Below, one piece after another: positions 7,425 to 15,399 of a DNA stretch of 40,687 nt. This DNA is from Myxococcales bacterium. GTDB taxonomy: Bacteria > Myxococcota_A > UBA796 > SXON01. The stretch's first letter is position 1. The number at the start of each line of letters is the position of its first letter. The notes beneath the pieces are model-generated. The model worked only from the letters and a program-made list of their open reading frames with translations, ran no database searches and was not told the origin of the DNA. The stretch covers positions 1 through 40,687 of the forward strand of contig SHYV01000007.1 of assembly GCA_009692605.1 (NCBI GenBank), written 5' to 3'. Made by a program: the position numbers and the translations under genes.

Positions 7425-8990
7425 TCAGCAAGGCGAGCGATGAACGATCGCTCGTATCCAGCTTGCCGGGCCACGACTGGACTCCTCAACCAGCCCCGCG
7501 CTCGCGGCGTTCTCAACGGTCTCCACACGCTCGACGAGGGCTCCGGGCTCCTCCTCCAACATCAAGGCGAGGATGCTGCCGGCGACCCGGTGCGGCAGTA
7601 CGCGACAGGACACGGCCAGCTCGCCGAGGCGCCGCGCCGATCCCTCGCCCGAGAACCAGCCTACGGCGACCAGCCCATGCGCGGTGAGCCGGTCGCGCAC
7701 GTGGGCAACGTAGACGCGCGCGCCCGGGTCGATGGTGACCAGACCGGTGAGGCGGAGCTGGTGGGTGCGAAGCAGCAACTCTTCAATCCGCGAAGCGTCG
7801 GCCTCTGTCGCCCGTCGGACCTCGACGACCAGCTCCAGGCTGCCCAGAAAGTCGGTGAGCGCAGCATCGCCCGCGGCTGCGGCGTCCAGCGCCTCCGAGC
7901 CACTCCTCCAGGACCCAGCCCTCAGCCCGGCTGCCTCGGTGCGAGCCCAAGGAAAGAACCCAGGGCCGGTGAGCAGCGTCTCGCGAAAGCCTGCGACGTC
8001 GCCACCGAGCACACGCACGCCCGGGGCGTTGGCCTCGACCTCCGCTCGTTCGACCGGACTGTCATCCAGAAAAGTCAGGGAGTCCAGCGCCACGCCGAGG
8101 CGTCGGGCGATGCGTCGGCACGCCGCCGACTTTGGGCCGAAGCCCACCTCCACTACATCGAAGCTGTCGAGGTCGCAGAGGTCCTCGCGCAGCTCTGGAC
8201 GGAGGCGGAACCGGGCCCGCACCAACGCGGGGTCGTTGCGACTGCACAGGGCCAGCGCGATGCCCCGCGACCTGCACACCCGCAACGCGTCGTGCAGGCC
8301 TCGCGGGGCGGCCCAGAACGCGGTGTCGGCATCGATGGCGCTCTCGGTAGACCAGGCGGGGTTCACTCGGGCGAAGTCGGGGGCGGCGATCTCGCCATGG
8401 ATGAGGGTGTCGTCCAGATCGACCACGATCGCCTTGATCAGGGGCCCTCGCCGCGAAGCCAGCCAGGCGAGGACGGCGGCGGCCTCCACGCGGTCCGCCT
8501 GACCAGCCCCGAGCCGGCTCTCACCCCGCTCGCCAAGCTCGGGTTCGCCGTGGCCGACCCCGAAGCGGACCGCGTCCTGAACGATGCCGTGCCGCGCCCA
8601 CAGGCCGGCCACGTCGATCACCCGCCTCCCCTGCAGCAGCGTCTCGGCCGCGCTCCACGCCGTCATCGCCGTCAATGGGATGCCCTCCAGCCCGCCCGAG
8701 CCGGCCGGCGGCCAGCGTACGCCCCTCAGCACCAGCGGGAAGCGTTCCAGCGCCGCCAGCTCCGCTCGCGCGAGCGCGAGACCTTCCGTGGGAGCCCCGC
8801 CGCCACCGAGAGCGGCGTTCCAGCTCGCGCGCATCCACTCGCGGTCGAAGATGTCGGCGTACACCAGCTCCGGGTGGAGCGCTTCGATGGCGCCGGGATT
8901 CGTACCCGGCAAGACCGCGACGACCTCCCCGCTGCTTCGCAGAGCTTTGGCCAGCCGCTCCAGACCGCATCGCCCCACGAGCACGATCAT
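7425..8990 (-). CDS. FkbH-like HAD-superfamily protein (HAD-IIIC) with GNAT-like C-terminus
   Basis: 521 residues from the ATG at 8990, which overlaps the stop of the upstream gene (ATGA) and has a GGTGGCTGGG site before it. The HAD core has VVDLDDTLIHG (Asp191, Asp193), ALCSRNDP and FLDDSPVERAEVE. The C-terminal third (VRRATEADASRIEELLLRTHQLRLTG ... LAVSCRVLPHRVAG) matches the GNAT-like tail of FkbH proteins. The N-terminal ~170 residues resemble an SGNH-like leader but lack clear catalytic residues. FkbH enzymes load glycerate from 1,3-bisphosphoglycerate onto a carrier protein, but many homologues have other roles. No carrier protein is adjacent. Upstream frames up to 9173 are unlikely because they are Arg-rich overlap. 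Confidence 0.8.
   Translation of the reverse strand: MIVLVGRCGLERLAKALRSSGEVVAVLPGTNPGAIEALHPELVYADIFDREWMRASWNAALGGGGAPTEGLALARAELAALERFPLVLRGVRWPPAGSGGLEGIPLTAMTAWSAAETLLQGRRVIDVAGLWARHGIVQDAVRFGVGHGEPELGERGESRLGAGQADRVEAAAVLAWLASRRGPLIKAIVVDLDDTLIHGEIAAPDFARVNPAWSTESAIDADTAFWAAPRGLHDALRVCRSRGIALALCSRNDPALVRARFRLRPELREDLCDLDSFDVVEVGFGPKSAACRRIARRLGVALDSLTFLDDSPVERAEVEANAPGVRVLGGDVAGFRETLLTGPGFFPWARTEAAGLRAGSWRSGSEALDAAAAGDAALTDFLGSLELVVEVRRATEADASRIEELLLRTHQLRLTGLVTIDPGARVYVAHVRDRLTAHGLVAVGWFSGEGSARRLGELAVSCRVLPHRVAGSILALMLEEEPGALVERVETVENAASAGLVEESSRGPASWIRAIVHRSPC
7434..7454 (+). terminator. Hairpin after slyX
   Basis: An 8-bp perfect inverted repeat CGAGCGAT/ATCGCTCG with a 5-base loop begins 18 bases after the slyX stop. 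It lies inside the last codons of the convergent FkbH-like gene. No T-run follows, so its strength as a terminator is uncertain. Confidence 0.45.
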
Positions 8991-10126
8991 CCCAGCCACC
9001 ACCCCGACAGGGTCCACCGTCGCCGTGATGGCGGCTCGACCGCGTGCCAGGTGCTGGCGGTGGGCGCAAAAATCAGCACGTCGCCGAGGTGCGGAAGCCA
9101 ACGTGATCGTACGTGAAGGCCGTCGGGTCCGGGATCGCCGAACGCGATGGCGCCGCCGTCTGCGGCGCTCCACGCCTCGTTCAGCCCCACCACCAGGGTC
9201 CCTGCGTAGCGCCCGCCGTCAGGATGCACCGCCATGCGCTGGCCGGGGTCCAACGACCACGCGTTGAGCGTCAAGCCAAGCTTCAGCGCACGGCCCACCG
9301 CGGCCCCCAGCGCGGCGCGTGCCTCGGGCGCGTCGAACAGGCCGCGCACGGCCGCCAACGCGCCGCCAATCTCGTCGTTGACCACCGCGCGGCGACCGCT
9401 GACCACCCGAGTCTCCAACGGCGACATCGGCAGCTCGGCGGCCTGATGTGCGGCGGCCGTCGCCAGGGCCCCCGGGAGCAGTCCGGGCAGGCACAGCGGG
9501 CCGCCGCAGGAGCGTCCCGTTTCCAGAAGGCGACGCCAGCGCTCGCCCTGCCGCCACTCCGGGCCCCAGCCGAGGGAGGCGACCGAGGCGGCGAGCGCCC
9601 CACAATCGAGGGCCTCCACGGTAGGCGCGACCGGCTCCGGTCGCAGGCGCGCATACCAGGCCGCGCGGCGTAGAGCATCCGCCTCGGCGCCGGCGCACAG
9701 GGAGCGGGCATCGAGCGCTGCGAGCGCGACAGGATCGGACGCATCGAGCAATGCGACCATCTCGGCGTCGAGATGGGTCAAGCGGTCGAAGAGCGGGTCG
9801 AGCAGATCCAGACCCCCGTCACCGCGGGGCTCCACCATGACTTCGGGACGCAGCTTCCAGCGTGACACCGGGATCGCCGTCAGCGCTCGTGCGGCGCGGG
9901 GCCGCCAGAGAGGACCCGTTCGATCAACCTTGGCATCGGCAACGCCATGCGAACCTCGTTGGGACGTCGTATCCACGACCTCGCGGGTCAGCCAGCGAAG
10001 TCGGGACACCGACGATCGCATCGCGATCTTCGGCCTGAACCTACCGATCTGCGCGCATCGTCGAGCGTGCGGCGGAGAACGGTGGGTCAGGTCATAGCGG
10101 GGACGGGCGGACGTGGGGGCATACAC
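8987..10126 (-). CDS. 2-oxoglutarate/Fe(II) oxygenase-like protein
   Basis: Up to 379 residues; the start is uncertain. The C-terminal third has a prolyl-4-hydroxylase-like jelly-roll pattern: H301-P-D303 (MAVHPDGG), GTLVVGLNEAW, GGAIAFGDP, LGDVLIFAP and a distal His361 followed by RRRW, where the Arg would bind 2-oxoglutarate. The middle is Ala/Leu-rich and helical with no clear family. A segment RPEVMVEPRGDGGLDLLDPLFDRLTHLD near residues 100-125 looks like a PqqD-like winged helix. Start candidates are GTG 10126 and ATG 10021; the first 35 residues look like non-coding translation. It is coupled to the FkbH-like gene by an ATGA overlap, so the two products probably act together. Substrate unknown. 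Confidence 0.65.
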   Translation of the reverse strand: MYAPTSARPRYDLTHRSPPHARRCAQIGRFRPKIAMRSSVSRLRWLTREVVDTTSQRGSHGVADAKVDRTGPLWRPRAARALTAIPVSRWKLRPEVMVEPRGDGGLDLLDPLFDRLTHLDAEMVALLDASDPVALAALDARSLCAGAEADALRRAAWYARLRPEPVAPTVEALDCGALAASVASLGWGPEWRQGERWRRLLETGRSCGGPLCLPGLLPGALATAAAHQAAELPMSPLETRVVSGRRAVVNDEIGGALAAVRGLFDAPEARAALGAAVGRALKLGLTLNAWSLDPGQRMAVHPDGGRYAGTLVVGLNEAWSAADGGAIAFGDPGPDGLHVRSRWLPHLGDVLIFAPTASTWHAVEPPSRRRWTLSGWWLG

Positions 10127-10306
10127 GCGACGATCTGGAGGTTTCTCTGACCAGTCGAGACTAGGCGGGTGTACTTATAAAGAGCCATTTTTTGGCCTTG
10201 TCATATAGTCATGCGTAGCGTAGCTTGTCCCCATGTCCTCCCTCGCCACCGACTTCGAGTCTGACGGTCTCCCTCCGCGCGGTGCAGCCCCGGTGCTGGG
10301 CGTGAA
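10127..10306. promoter_or_regulatory. AT-richer divergent intergenic region upstream of the imuB-dnaE2 fusion
   Basis: This gap is visibly richer in A/T than its surroundings and contains TATAAA (10176-10181) and TATAGT (10204-10209), both plausible -10 elements without convincing -35 partners. I looked for CTGT-N8-ACAG and GAAC-N4-GTTC type LexA operators and did not find a clear one. It contains the 25-codon ORF at 10233-10310. Confidence 0.4.
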
Positions 10307-10310
10307 GTGA
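10233..10310 (+). CDS. Possible 25-aa leader peptide overlapping the fusion start
   Basis: ATG 10233 opens 25 codons (MSSLATDFESDGLPPRGAAPV, then LGVK) whose TGA overlaps the GTG start of the fusion gene (GTGA at 10307-10310). The overlap suggests translational coupling. It does not resemble ImuA or RecA and has no clear ribosome-binding site, so it could also be chance. Confidence 0.3.
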   Translation: MSSLATDFESDGLPPRGAAPVLGVK

Positions 10311-13300
10311 CCGGTTTCCTCGCCGCCTTCCTCCCCCGGTTCCGTCTGGATCGGTGTGGTATCGACACCGAGCGGCAGGCGGCTGTGCTGGTGGCGGTCG
10401 CGCAGGGGGGGGAGCGTGTGTTGACGGTGACGCCGCTCGCATACAGCGAGAACGTGCGAGTGGGGATGACGCTGGCAGAGGCTCGGAGCCACTGTCCACA
10501 GGTCGTCGTCGAACGGTTGGACGCCGAGGCGGAGGTGCGCGACCGGGAGGGGCTCGCTGCGTGCCTCAAGCGCTTCTCGCCGGATGTCCGGGTCGCTCCG
10601 CCGGACGCGGTCCTGTTGCATGGGAGAGCCGACCTGCTCGCGCCGGTCCGGCAGGCGCTCGTGGATCTGGGCCACGCGGCGCGCCTGGTGTGGGCGCCCC
10701 TGCGTGAGGTCGCGCTGGTGCTGGCCCGGCACAGTCCGCGGGACAGGGTGTTGCGGGTTGAGGACCAGAGATCGGCTGTCGGGGAACTCTCCATCAGCGT
10801 CATGGCGCGGAGGGACCCGCGCCTGTTCGGGCTCGAAGAGCACCTGCCGATCCTCGAAGTGAACGCGGTGCAGACGCTGACCTCCGCCGGTATTCGTACA
10901 CTTGCTTCGCTTGGCTCGCTGCCGGCGTCGTCGCTGACTGGACGGTTCGGTAGGCAGATCCTACCTGCCTGGGCGTTGGCCCGAGGGGCAGCGAGCTCTG
11001 GAGATGCGACAGAGAGCGTCGCAGTGCTGCCAAAGGCGCCTGCGGAGCGGCAGGTTGAGTGTGAGTTTCCTGAGCCGGTGGACAACCTCGATGCGCTGAT
11101 GTTCGTCCTGCATGGTCTCTTGCGGGACGTCGCGGCGAGCCTCGAGGAGCGGGGGGAGGCTGTCACGCGGCTCATAGTGCGCCTGCGCCTCGAGCAGGGA
11201 GCGCTGGTCGTCCCGGTGCGGCTCGGGACACCCGGCCGAAGCCCGGACCGGGTATTCAAGCTCCTCCGCCTGCGGTTCGAGCGGGTGCGGCTGGAGTCGC
11301 CCGTGGTGGCGATTGGCGTCGAGGTGGCGGAGACGTGTGTGTGGCGACCGGGGCAGGGTGGGCTGTTCGATCGCGCGGACCGTGAGGAGCCGCTCGCCGA
11401 CCTGATCGCGCGCTTGCAGGATGCGCTTGGCAAGGAGGCGGTGGTGCGGCCGGTGCTCGCCAACCGTCACCGGCCCGAGGCAGCCTGGACGGCTGTGCCG
11501 GAGGGTGACGCCGCGCCGAAGCCCATCGTGCCGCCGAAGCGCGACCCGGCGATGGCGCACGAACCCGGCGGGGAGGAGGGGCAGGCCGCCCGGCCTCGCC
11601 CCACGCTGCTCCTGCCCGAGCCGCTGCCTGTCCGGGTGATCGCGACGCCGTCCGGTCGCCCACGCGCGCTTGGGGGGCTGATCGCTCCGGCGGGCATACC
11701 GGGCGGGACCCGGGAGTGGGTCCCGGTGACAGGGGCGAACGGTCCGGAGCGGCTGAGCGGGGAGTGGTGGATGCCCGCTGGGGTTTCGAGGGACTACTGG
11801 GTTTGTACGCTGGAAGATGGTCGTATCGCTTGGGTGTACAGGGACGGTGATTCGGACCGCTGGCTCCTGCACGGGTGGTTCGATGGGGGGAGGGAGGTCC
11901 AGTCCGGACCACGCGTCCGTTCGGGGAACGGCGCGGGATCCTCGGGATCGGCTGGCGTGCGGTCCGCGGGCGCCCCGCTCTACGCCGAGCTGATCTGCCG
12001 ATCAAACTTCTCTTTCTGCGAGGGGGCGTCGTTTCCGGCGGAGCTCGTCGAGCAGGCGAAGGCGCTCGGGCTGGCAGGTCTCGCGCTCACGGACCGCGAC
12101 GGGCTGTATGGAGCGGTGCAGGCCCACCGCGCGGCGAAGAAAGCGGGGTTCCCGCTCACCCATGGCGCGTTGCTGACCGTGCGGGAGGGCGATGCGCGGC
12201 GATCGGTGGCTGTGTTGGTGCAAAACCGCAAGGGCTGGTCCAGCCTGTGTAGGCTGCTGACGGCGGGCAGGTTCGAGGGGCACGACACCGCGCTGTTCAA
12301 CGCCCCGCGGAGGGTGGACGGACCCGGCGGGACGATCCAACCAGCGGGCTCTGACGCGGGCAGTGATCCCGAGCCGCTCGGTTACCGGCCGGACAAGGTG
12401 TGGGCCGAGCTCCCGTTCGAGCGGCTGCTGTCCGGCAATGAGGGGCTCGTCGTGATGCTGCGGGGTCGCTGGCCGGGGGCTGTGGTGGGCCGGCTGCAGG
12501 ATTCGTGCGGGGATCGGCTGTACCAGGCCGTGAGCCGGAGGCTCGACCCGGATGAGGCGGGCTGGATCGAGCAGCTCCGGGCAGGGGAGGTGCCGTGCGT
12601 CGCCACCAACGACGTGCTGATGCACACACGCGAGAGGGGTCGGCTGCAGGATGTGCTGACCTGCATCCGGCTCGGTGTCACCCTGCCTAACCTGGGACAG
12701 CGCGCCCAGCCCAACACAGAGCGTGCCTTGATCGAGCCGCGACGGATGCTCGCCCGCTTCGCGGCATGGCCGGACATGATCGAGCGCACGCTGGAGATCC
12801 AGGCACGTTGCACCTTCTCCTTGGATGAGCTGAAGTACCAGTACCCGCGGGAGGTGGTCCCCGCCGGCTACACTGCCCAGCAGTGGCTCGAAGAATTGAC
12901 CCGGCGCGGCATGCACCAACGGTACCGTGGGCAGGCGCCGGAGGAGGTGAAAGCTCAGGTGGTCCATGAACTCGACATCATCGGCCGTCTGAACTTCGCC
13001 TCCTACTTCCTGACGGTGCATGACATGGTCCGCTTTGCCCGCACGCGCGACATTCTGTGCCAGGGCCGGGGGAGCGCGGCCAACTCGGCCGTCTGCTACG
13101 TGCTCGGCGTCACGCCCGTGGACCCAGCCCGTCAGAAGCTACTCTTTGAGCGGTTCATCTCGGAGGAGCGGGGTGAGCCGCCTGACATCGACATCGACTT
13201 CGAGCACGAGCGGCGCGAGGAGGTGCTGCAGTACGTCTACAACAAGTATGGACGGGACCGGGCTGCGATGGTCAACGAGGTGATCGCATGGCGCGGGAAG

Positions 13301-15376
13301 ATGGCCGTTCGCGACGTGGGGAAGGCGCTGGGCTTCGGGCCGGACGCGGTGGACCAGCTCGCGAAGACCATGGGCCACTTTGACGTCCTCTCGGCGGAGG
13401 AGGCTGGCGGCACCGGCGTCGGCACCGCGCCGCTGCAGAATGGGCCGCTGCAGAATGGGCCGCTGCAGAATGGGCCGCTGCAGAATGGGCCGGTGCACGA
13501 GCCCGCTCCGCCCCGAACATTCGAGCCCGTGCACGGCCCCGGTGGCTCAAAACCGCGCCCGCGCGACAACGCTGACGCTCCGGACCCGAAGCCGCCGGGC
13601 TGGGCGCTGCGTCTGCGCGAGGCGGGCGTGGACCTTGGTGACTCCAGCGTTGAACACCTGATCCAGCTGGCAACCCAGATCCAGGGGTTTCCGCGACACA
13701 CCTCGATCCACGTCGGTGGGTTCGTGATCTCGGATGACCCGCTGATTGACACCGCACCTATCGAGCCCGCCAGAATGGACGCGAGAACCGTGCTTCAGTG
13801 GGATAAGAACGACATCGACGATCTTGGTTTTGTGAAGGTCGACATGCTGGCGCTCGGCATGTTGACGGCGATTCGGAAGGCGTTCCGGATGATCCAGTCA
13901 TGGCACGGCCGCGTGTTGGACCTCACCAACATCCCTACAGAAGACCCGTCAGTCTACACCATGCTCGGACACGCGGACTCGATCGGGGTCTTCCAGATCG
14001 AGAGTCGGGCGCAACAGTCCATGCTCCCGCGTCTTCGCCCGCGCAACTTCTACGATCTGGTCGTTGAGACCGCGATCGTGCGGCCGGGTCCGATCCAGGG
14101 GGGCATGGTCCACCCCTATCTGCGGCGCCGCTCGGGCGAAGAGCCGATCACCTACGCAGACGAGCGTCTGCGCCCGATCCTCGAGCGGACCATGGGGGTG
14201 CCGATCTTCCAGGAGCAGGTGATGGCCATGGCGGTCGCGGTGGGCGGGTTCACGCCTGGTGAGGCCGACCAGCTCCGGCGTGCGATGGGCGCGTGGCGTA
14301 AACGCGGCGGGCTCCACGAGATTGGCGAGCGGCTCATGGACGGGATGCGCAAGAATGGGATCACCCCCGAGTACGCCGAGCAGATCTTCAAGCAGATTCA
14401 GGGGTTCGCGGAGTATGGATTTCCGGAGTCCCACGCGGCCAGCTTTGCACATCTGGTCTATGTGTCATCGTGGTTGCGTTGTCACTACCCGGCGGCGTTT
14501 ACGGCAGCGCTGATCAACAGTCAGCCGATGGGCTTCTACGCGCCGCGATCCCTGATCGCCGATTCGGAGCGGCACGGCGTGACAGCGCGAGAGGTGGACG
14601 TGACGGTGTCCTGCTGGGACTGCACGATGGAGGGAGGGGTCGGGCAAGCGCCGGACCTGCGGCTGGGCTTGCGCCTCATCCGGGGATTTCGCGTGGAGTC
14701 GGCGGAGAGGCTCGTGCAGGCACGGCGGGAGGCCGCGTTCACCTCGCTGGCGGACCTCCGTCGGCGGGCTGGGCTTGGCGAGGGTGAGCTTGGCCTTCTG
14801 GCTCGGGCCGACGCACTGCGGACGCTGCTGGGTGGGGCAGATCGTCGAGCGGCGTCCTGGGCGGTGTCAGGGCTCTGGCCCGGCCTGTTCGCGCCGCTCG
14901 GCCGCAAGGAGGAGTGTGAGCTCCCGGCGGCGGCCCCGACGGATGAGGTGCTCGATGACTACGCGAGCACTGGTCTCTCGCTGCGCCAGCACCCGGTCGG
15001 CCTGATGCGCCCCCAACTGGCAAGGAGGGGATTCACGACGCTGGGGCGATTGCCCGAAATAGCGCAGGCCACCGTAGTGCGGGTAGCTGGGCTGGTGTCC
15101 CATCGCCAGCGGCCGGCGACCGCGTCGGGCGTCGTATTCCTGACACTCGAGGATGAGACCGGGAGCGGCAACATCGTCGTGTGGCCCAAGGTATACGACC
15201 GGCAGCGTAGTCTGGTCCGTGGCGCCCAGTTGGTGGAGGTCTACGGAAAGCTGGAGCGCACCCAGGGGTCGGGTGGGCCGGATGAGGTCGGCGATGTCCT
15301 CAACGTCATCGCGTGGAACTTCGCCCCGCTGAGCCTGGGAACCGCGGTGGCGGCATCGAGCCGGGATTTTCGATGA
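10307..15376 (+). CDS. dnaE2: ImuB-DnaE2 fusion: error-prone translesion DNA polymerase
   Basis: 1689 residues, GTG start. Residues 1-390 are a Y-family-like ImuB (FLAAFLPRFRLDRC, LTVTPLAYSENVRVGMTLAEA), with a beta-clamp motif QGGLF at 350-354. Residues about 430-530 are the ImuB C-terminal module (PERLSGEWWMPAG ... YWVCTLEDGRIAWVYR ... WLLHGWFDGG). After a Gly/Ser-rich joint, DnaE2 begins at Tyr559: a PHP domain reading YAELICRSNFSF, so the H-x-H metal site is lost; polymerase aspartates D962/D964 (PDIDIDFE) and D1179 (VKVDMLALG); and an OB fold near 1590-1660. ImuB normally recruits DnaE2 to the clamp during SOS mutagenesis; here they are one chain. Residues 1043-1062 are LQNGP x4. No imuA is adjacent. 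The frame is continuous across the joint with no stop. Confidence 0.93.
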   Translation: MTGFLAAFLPRFRLDRCGIDTERQAAVLVAVAQGGERVLTVTPLAYSENVRVGMTLAEARSHCPQVVVERLDAEAEVRDREGLAACLKRFSPDVRVAPPDAVLLHGRADLLAPVRQALVDLGHAARLVWAPLREVALVLARHSPRDRVLRVEDQRSAVGELSISVMARRDPRLFGLEEHLPILEVNAVQTLTSAGIRTLASLGSLPASSLTGRFGRQILPAWALARGAASSGDATESVAVLPKAPAERQVECEFPEPVDNLDALMFVLHGLLRDVAASLEERGEAVTRLIVRLRLEQGALVVPVRLGTPGRSPDRVFKLLRLRFERVRLESPVVAIGVEVAETCVWRPGQGGLFDRADREEPLADLIARLQDALGKEAVVRPVLANRHRPEAAWTAVPEGDAAPKPIVPPKRDPAMAHEPGGEEGQAARPRPTLLLPEPLPVRVIATPSGRPRALGGLIAPAGIPGGTREWVPVTGANGPERLSGEWWMPAGVSRDYWVCTLEDGRIAWVYRDGDSDRWLLHGWFDGGREVQSGPRVRSGNGAGSSGSAGVRSAGAPLYAELICRSNFSFCEGASFPAELVEQAKALGLAGLALTDRDGLYGAVQAHRAAKKAGFPLTHGALLTVREGDARRSVAVLVQNRKGWSSLCRLLTAGRFEGHDTALFNAPRRVDGPGGTIQPAGSDAGSDPEPLGYRPDKVWAELPFERLLSGNEGLVVMLRGRWPGAVVGRLQDSCGDRLYQAVSRRLDPDEAGWIEQLRAGEVPCVATNDVLMHTRERGRLQDVLTCIRLGVTLPNLGQRAQPNTERALIEPRRMLARFAAWPDMIERTLEIQARCTFSLDELKYQYPREVVPAGYTAQQWLEELTRRGMHQRYRGQAPEEVKAQVVHELDIIGRLNFASYFLTVHDMVRFARTRDILCQGRGSAANSAVCYVLGVTPVDPARQKLLFERFISEERGEPPDIDIDFEHERREEVLQYVYNKYGRDRAAMVNEVIAWRGKMAVRDVGKALGFGPDAVDQLAKTMGHFDVLSAEEAGGTGVGTAPLQNGPLQNGPLQNGPLQNGPVHEPAPPRTFEPVHGPGGSKPRPRDNADAPDPKPPGWALRLREAGVDLGDSSVEHLIQLATQIQGFPRHTSIHVGGFVISDDPLIDTAPIEPARMDARTVLQWDKNDIDDLGFVKVDMLALGMLTAIRKAFRMIQSWHGRVLDLTNIPTEDPSVYTMLGHADSIGVFQIESRAQQSMLPRLRPRNFYDLVVETAIVRPGPIQGGMVHPYLRRRSGEEPITYADERLRPILERTMGVPIFQEQVMAMAVAVGGFTPGEADQLRRAMGAWRKRGGLHEIGERLMDGMRKNGITPEYAEQIFKQIQGFAEYGFPESHAASFAHLVYVSSWLRCHYPAAFTAALINSQPMGFYAPRSLIADSERHGVTAREVDVTVSCWDCTMEGGVGQAPDLRLGLRLIRGFRVESAERLVQARREAAFTSLADLRRRAGLGEGELGLLARADALRTLLGGADRRAASWAVSGLWPGLFAPLGRKEECELPAAAPTDEVLDDYASTGLSLRQHPVGLMRPQLARRGFTTLGRLPEIAQATVVRVAGLVSHRQRPATASGVVFLTLEDETGSGNIVVWPKVYDRQRSLVRGAQLVEVYGKLERTQGSGGPDEVGDVLNVIAWNFAPLSLGTAVAASSRDFR
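13433..13492 (+). repeat. Four perfect 15-bp tandem repeats inside dnaE2
   Basis: The unit ctgcagaatgggccg occurs four times in a row, in frame, encoding LQNGP four times (residues 1043-1062). It lies in a Pro/Gly-rich insertion between the PDIDIDFE strand and the GFPRHTSIHVGG block, a place where DnaE2 proteins vary. Copy number is likely to change by slippage without shifting the frame. Confidence 0.95.
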
Positions 15377-15399
15377 ACCGGAGCACGGGCCTGCTGGGC

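Noticed and set aside
7440-9116. Long plus-strand open frame opposite the FkbH-like gene
   Set aside because: Composition is typical of a GC-rich antisense frame and the minus strand has clear HAD and GNAT-like motifs.
12002-13021. Minus-strand open frame inside dnaE2
   Set aside because: Antisense shadow of the polymerase.
13433-13492. CRISPR-like array
   Set aside because: The repeats are 15 bp, directly adjacent with no spacers, and in frame in a coding gene.
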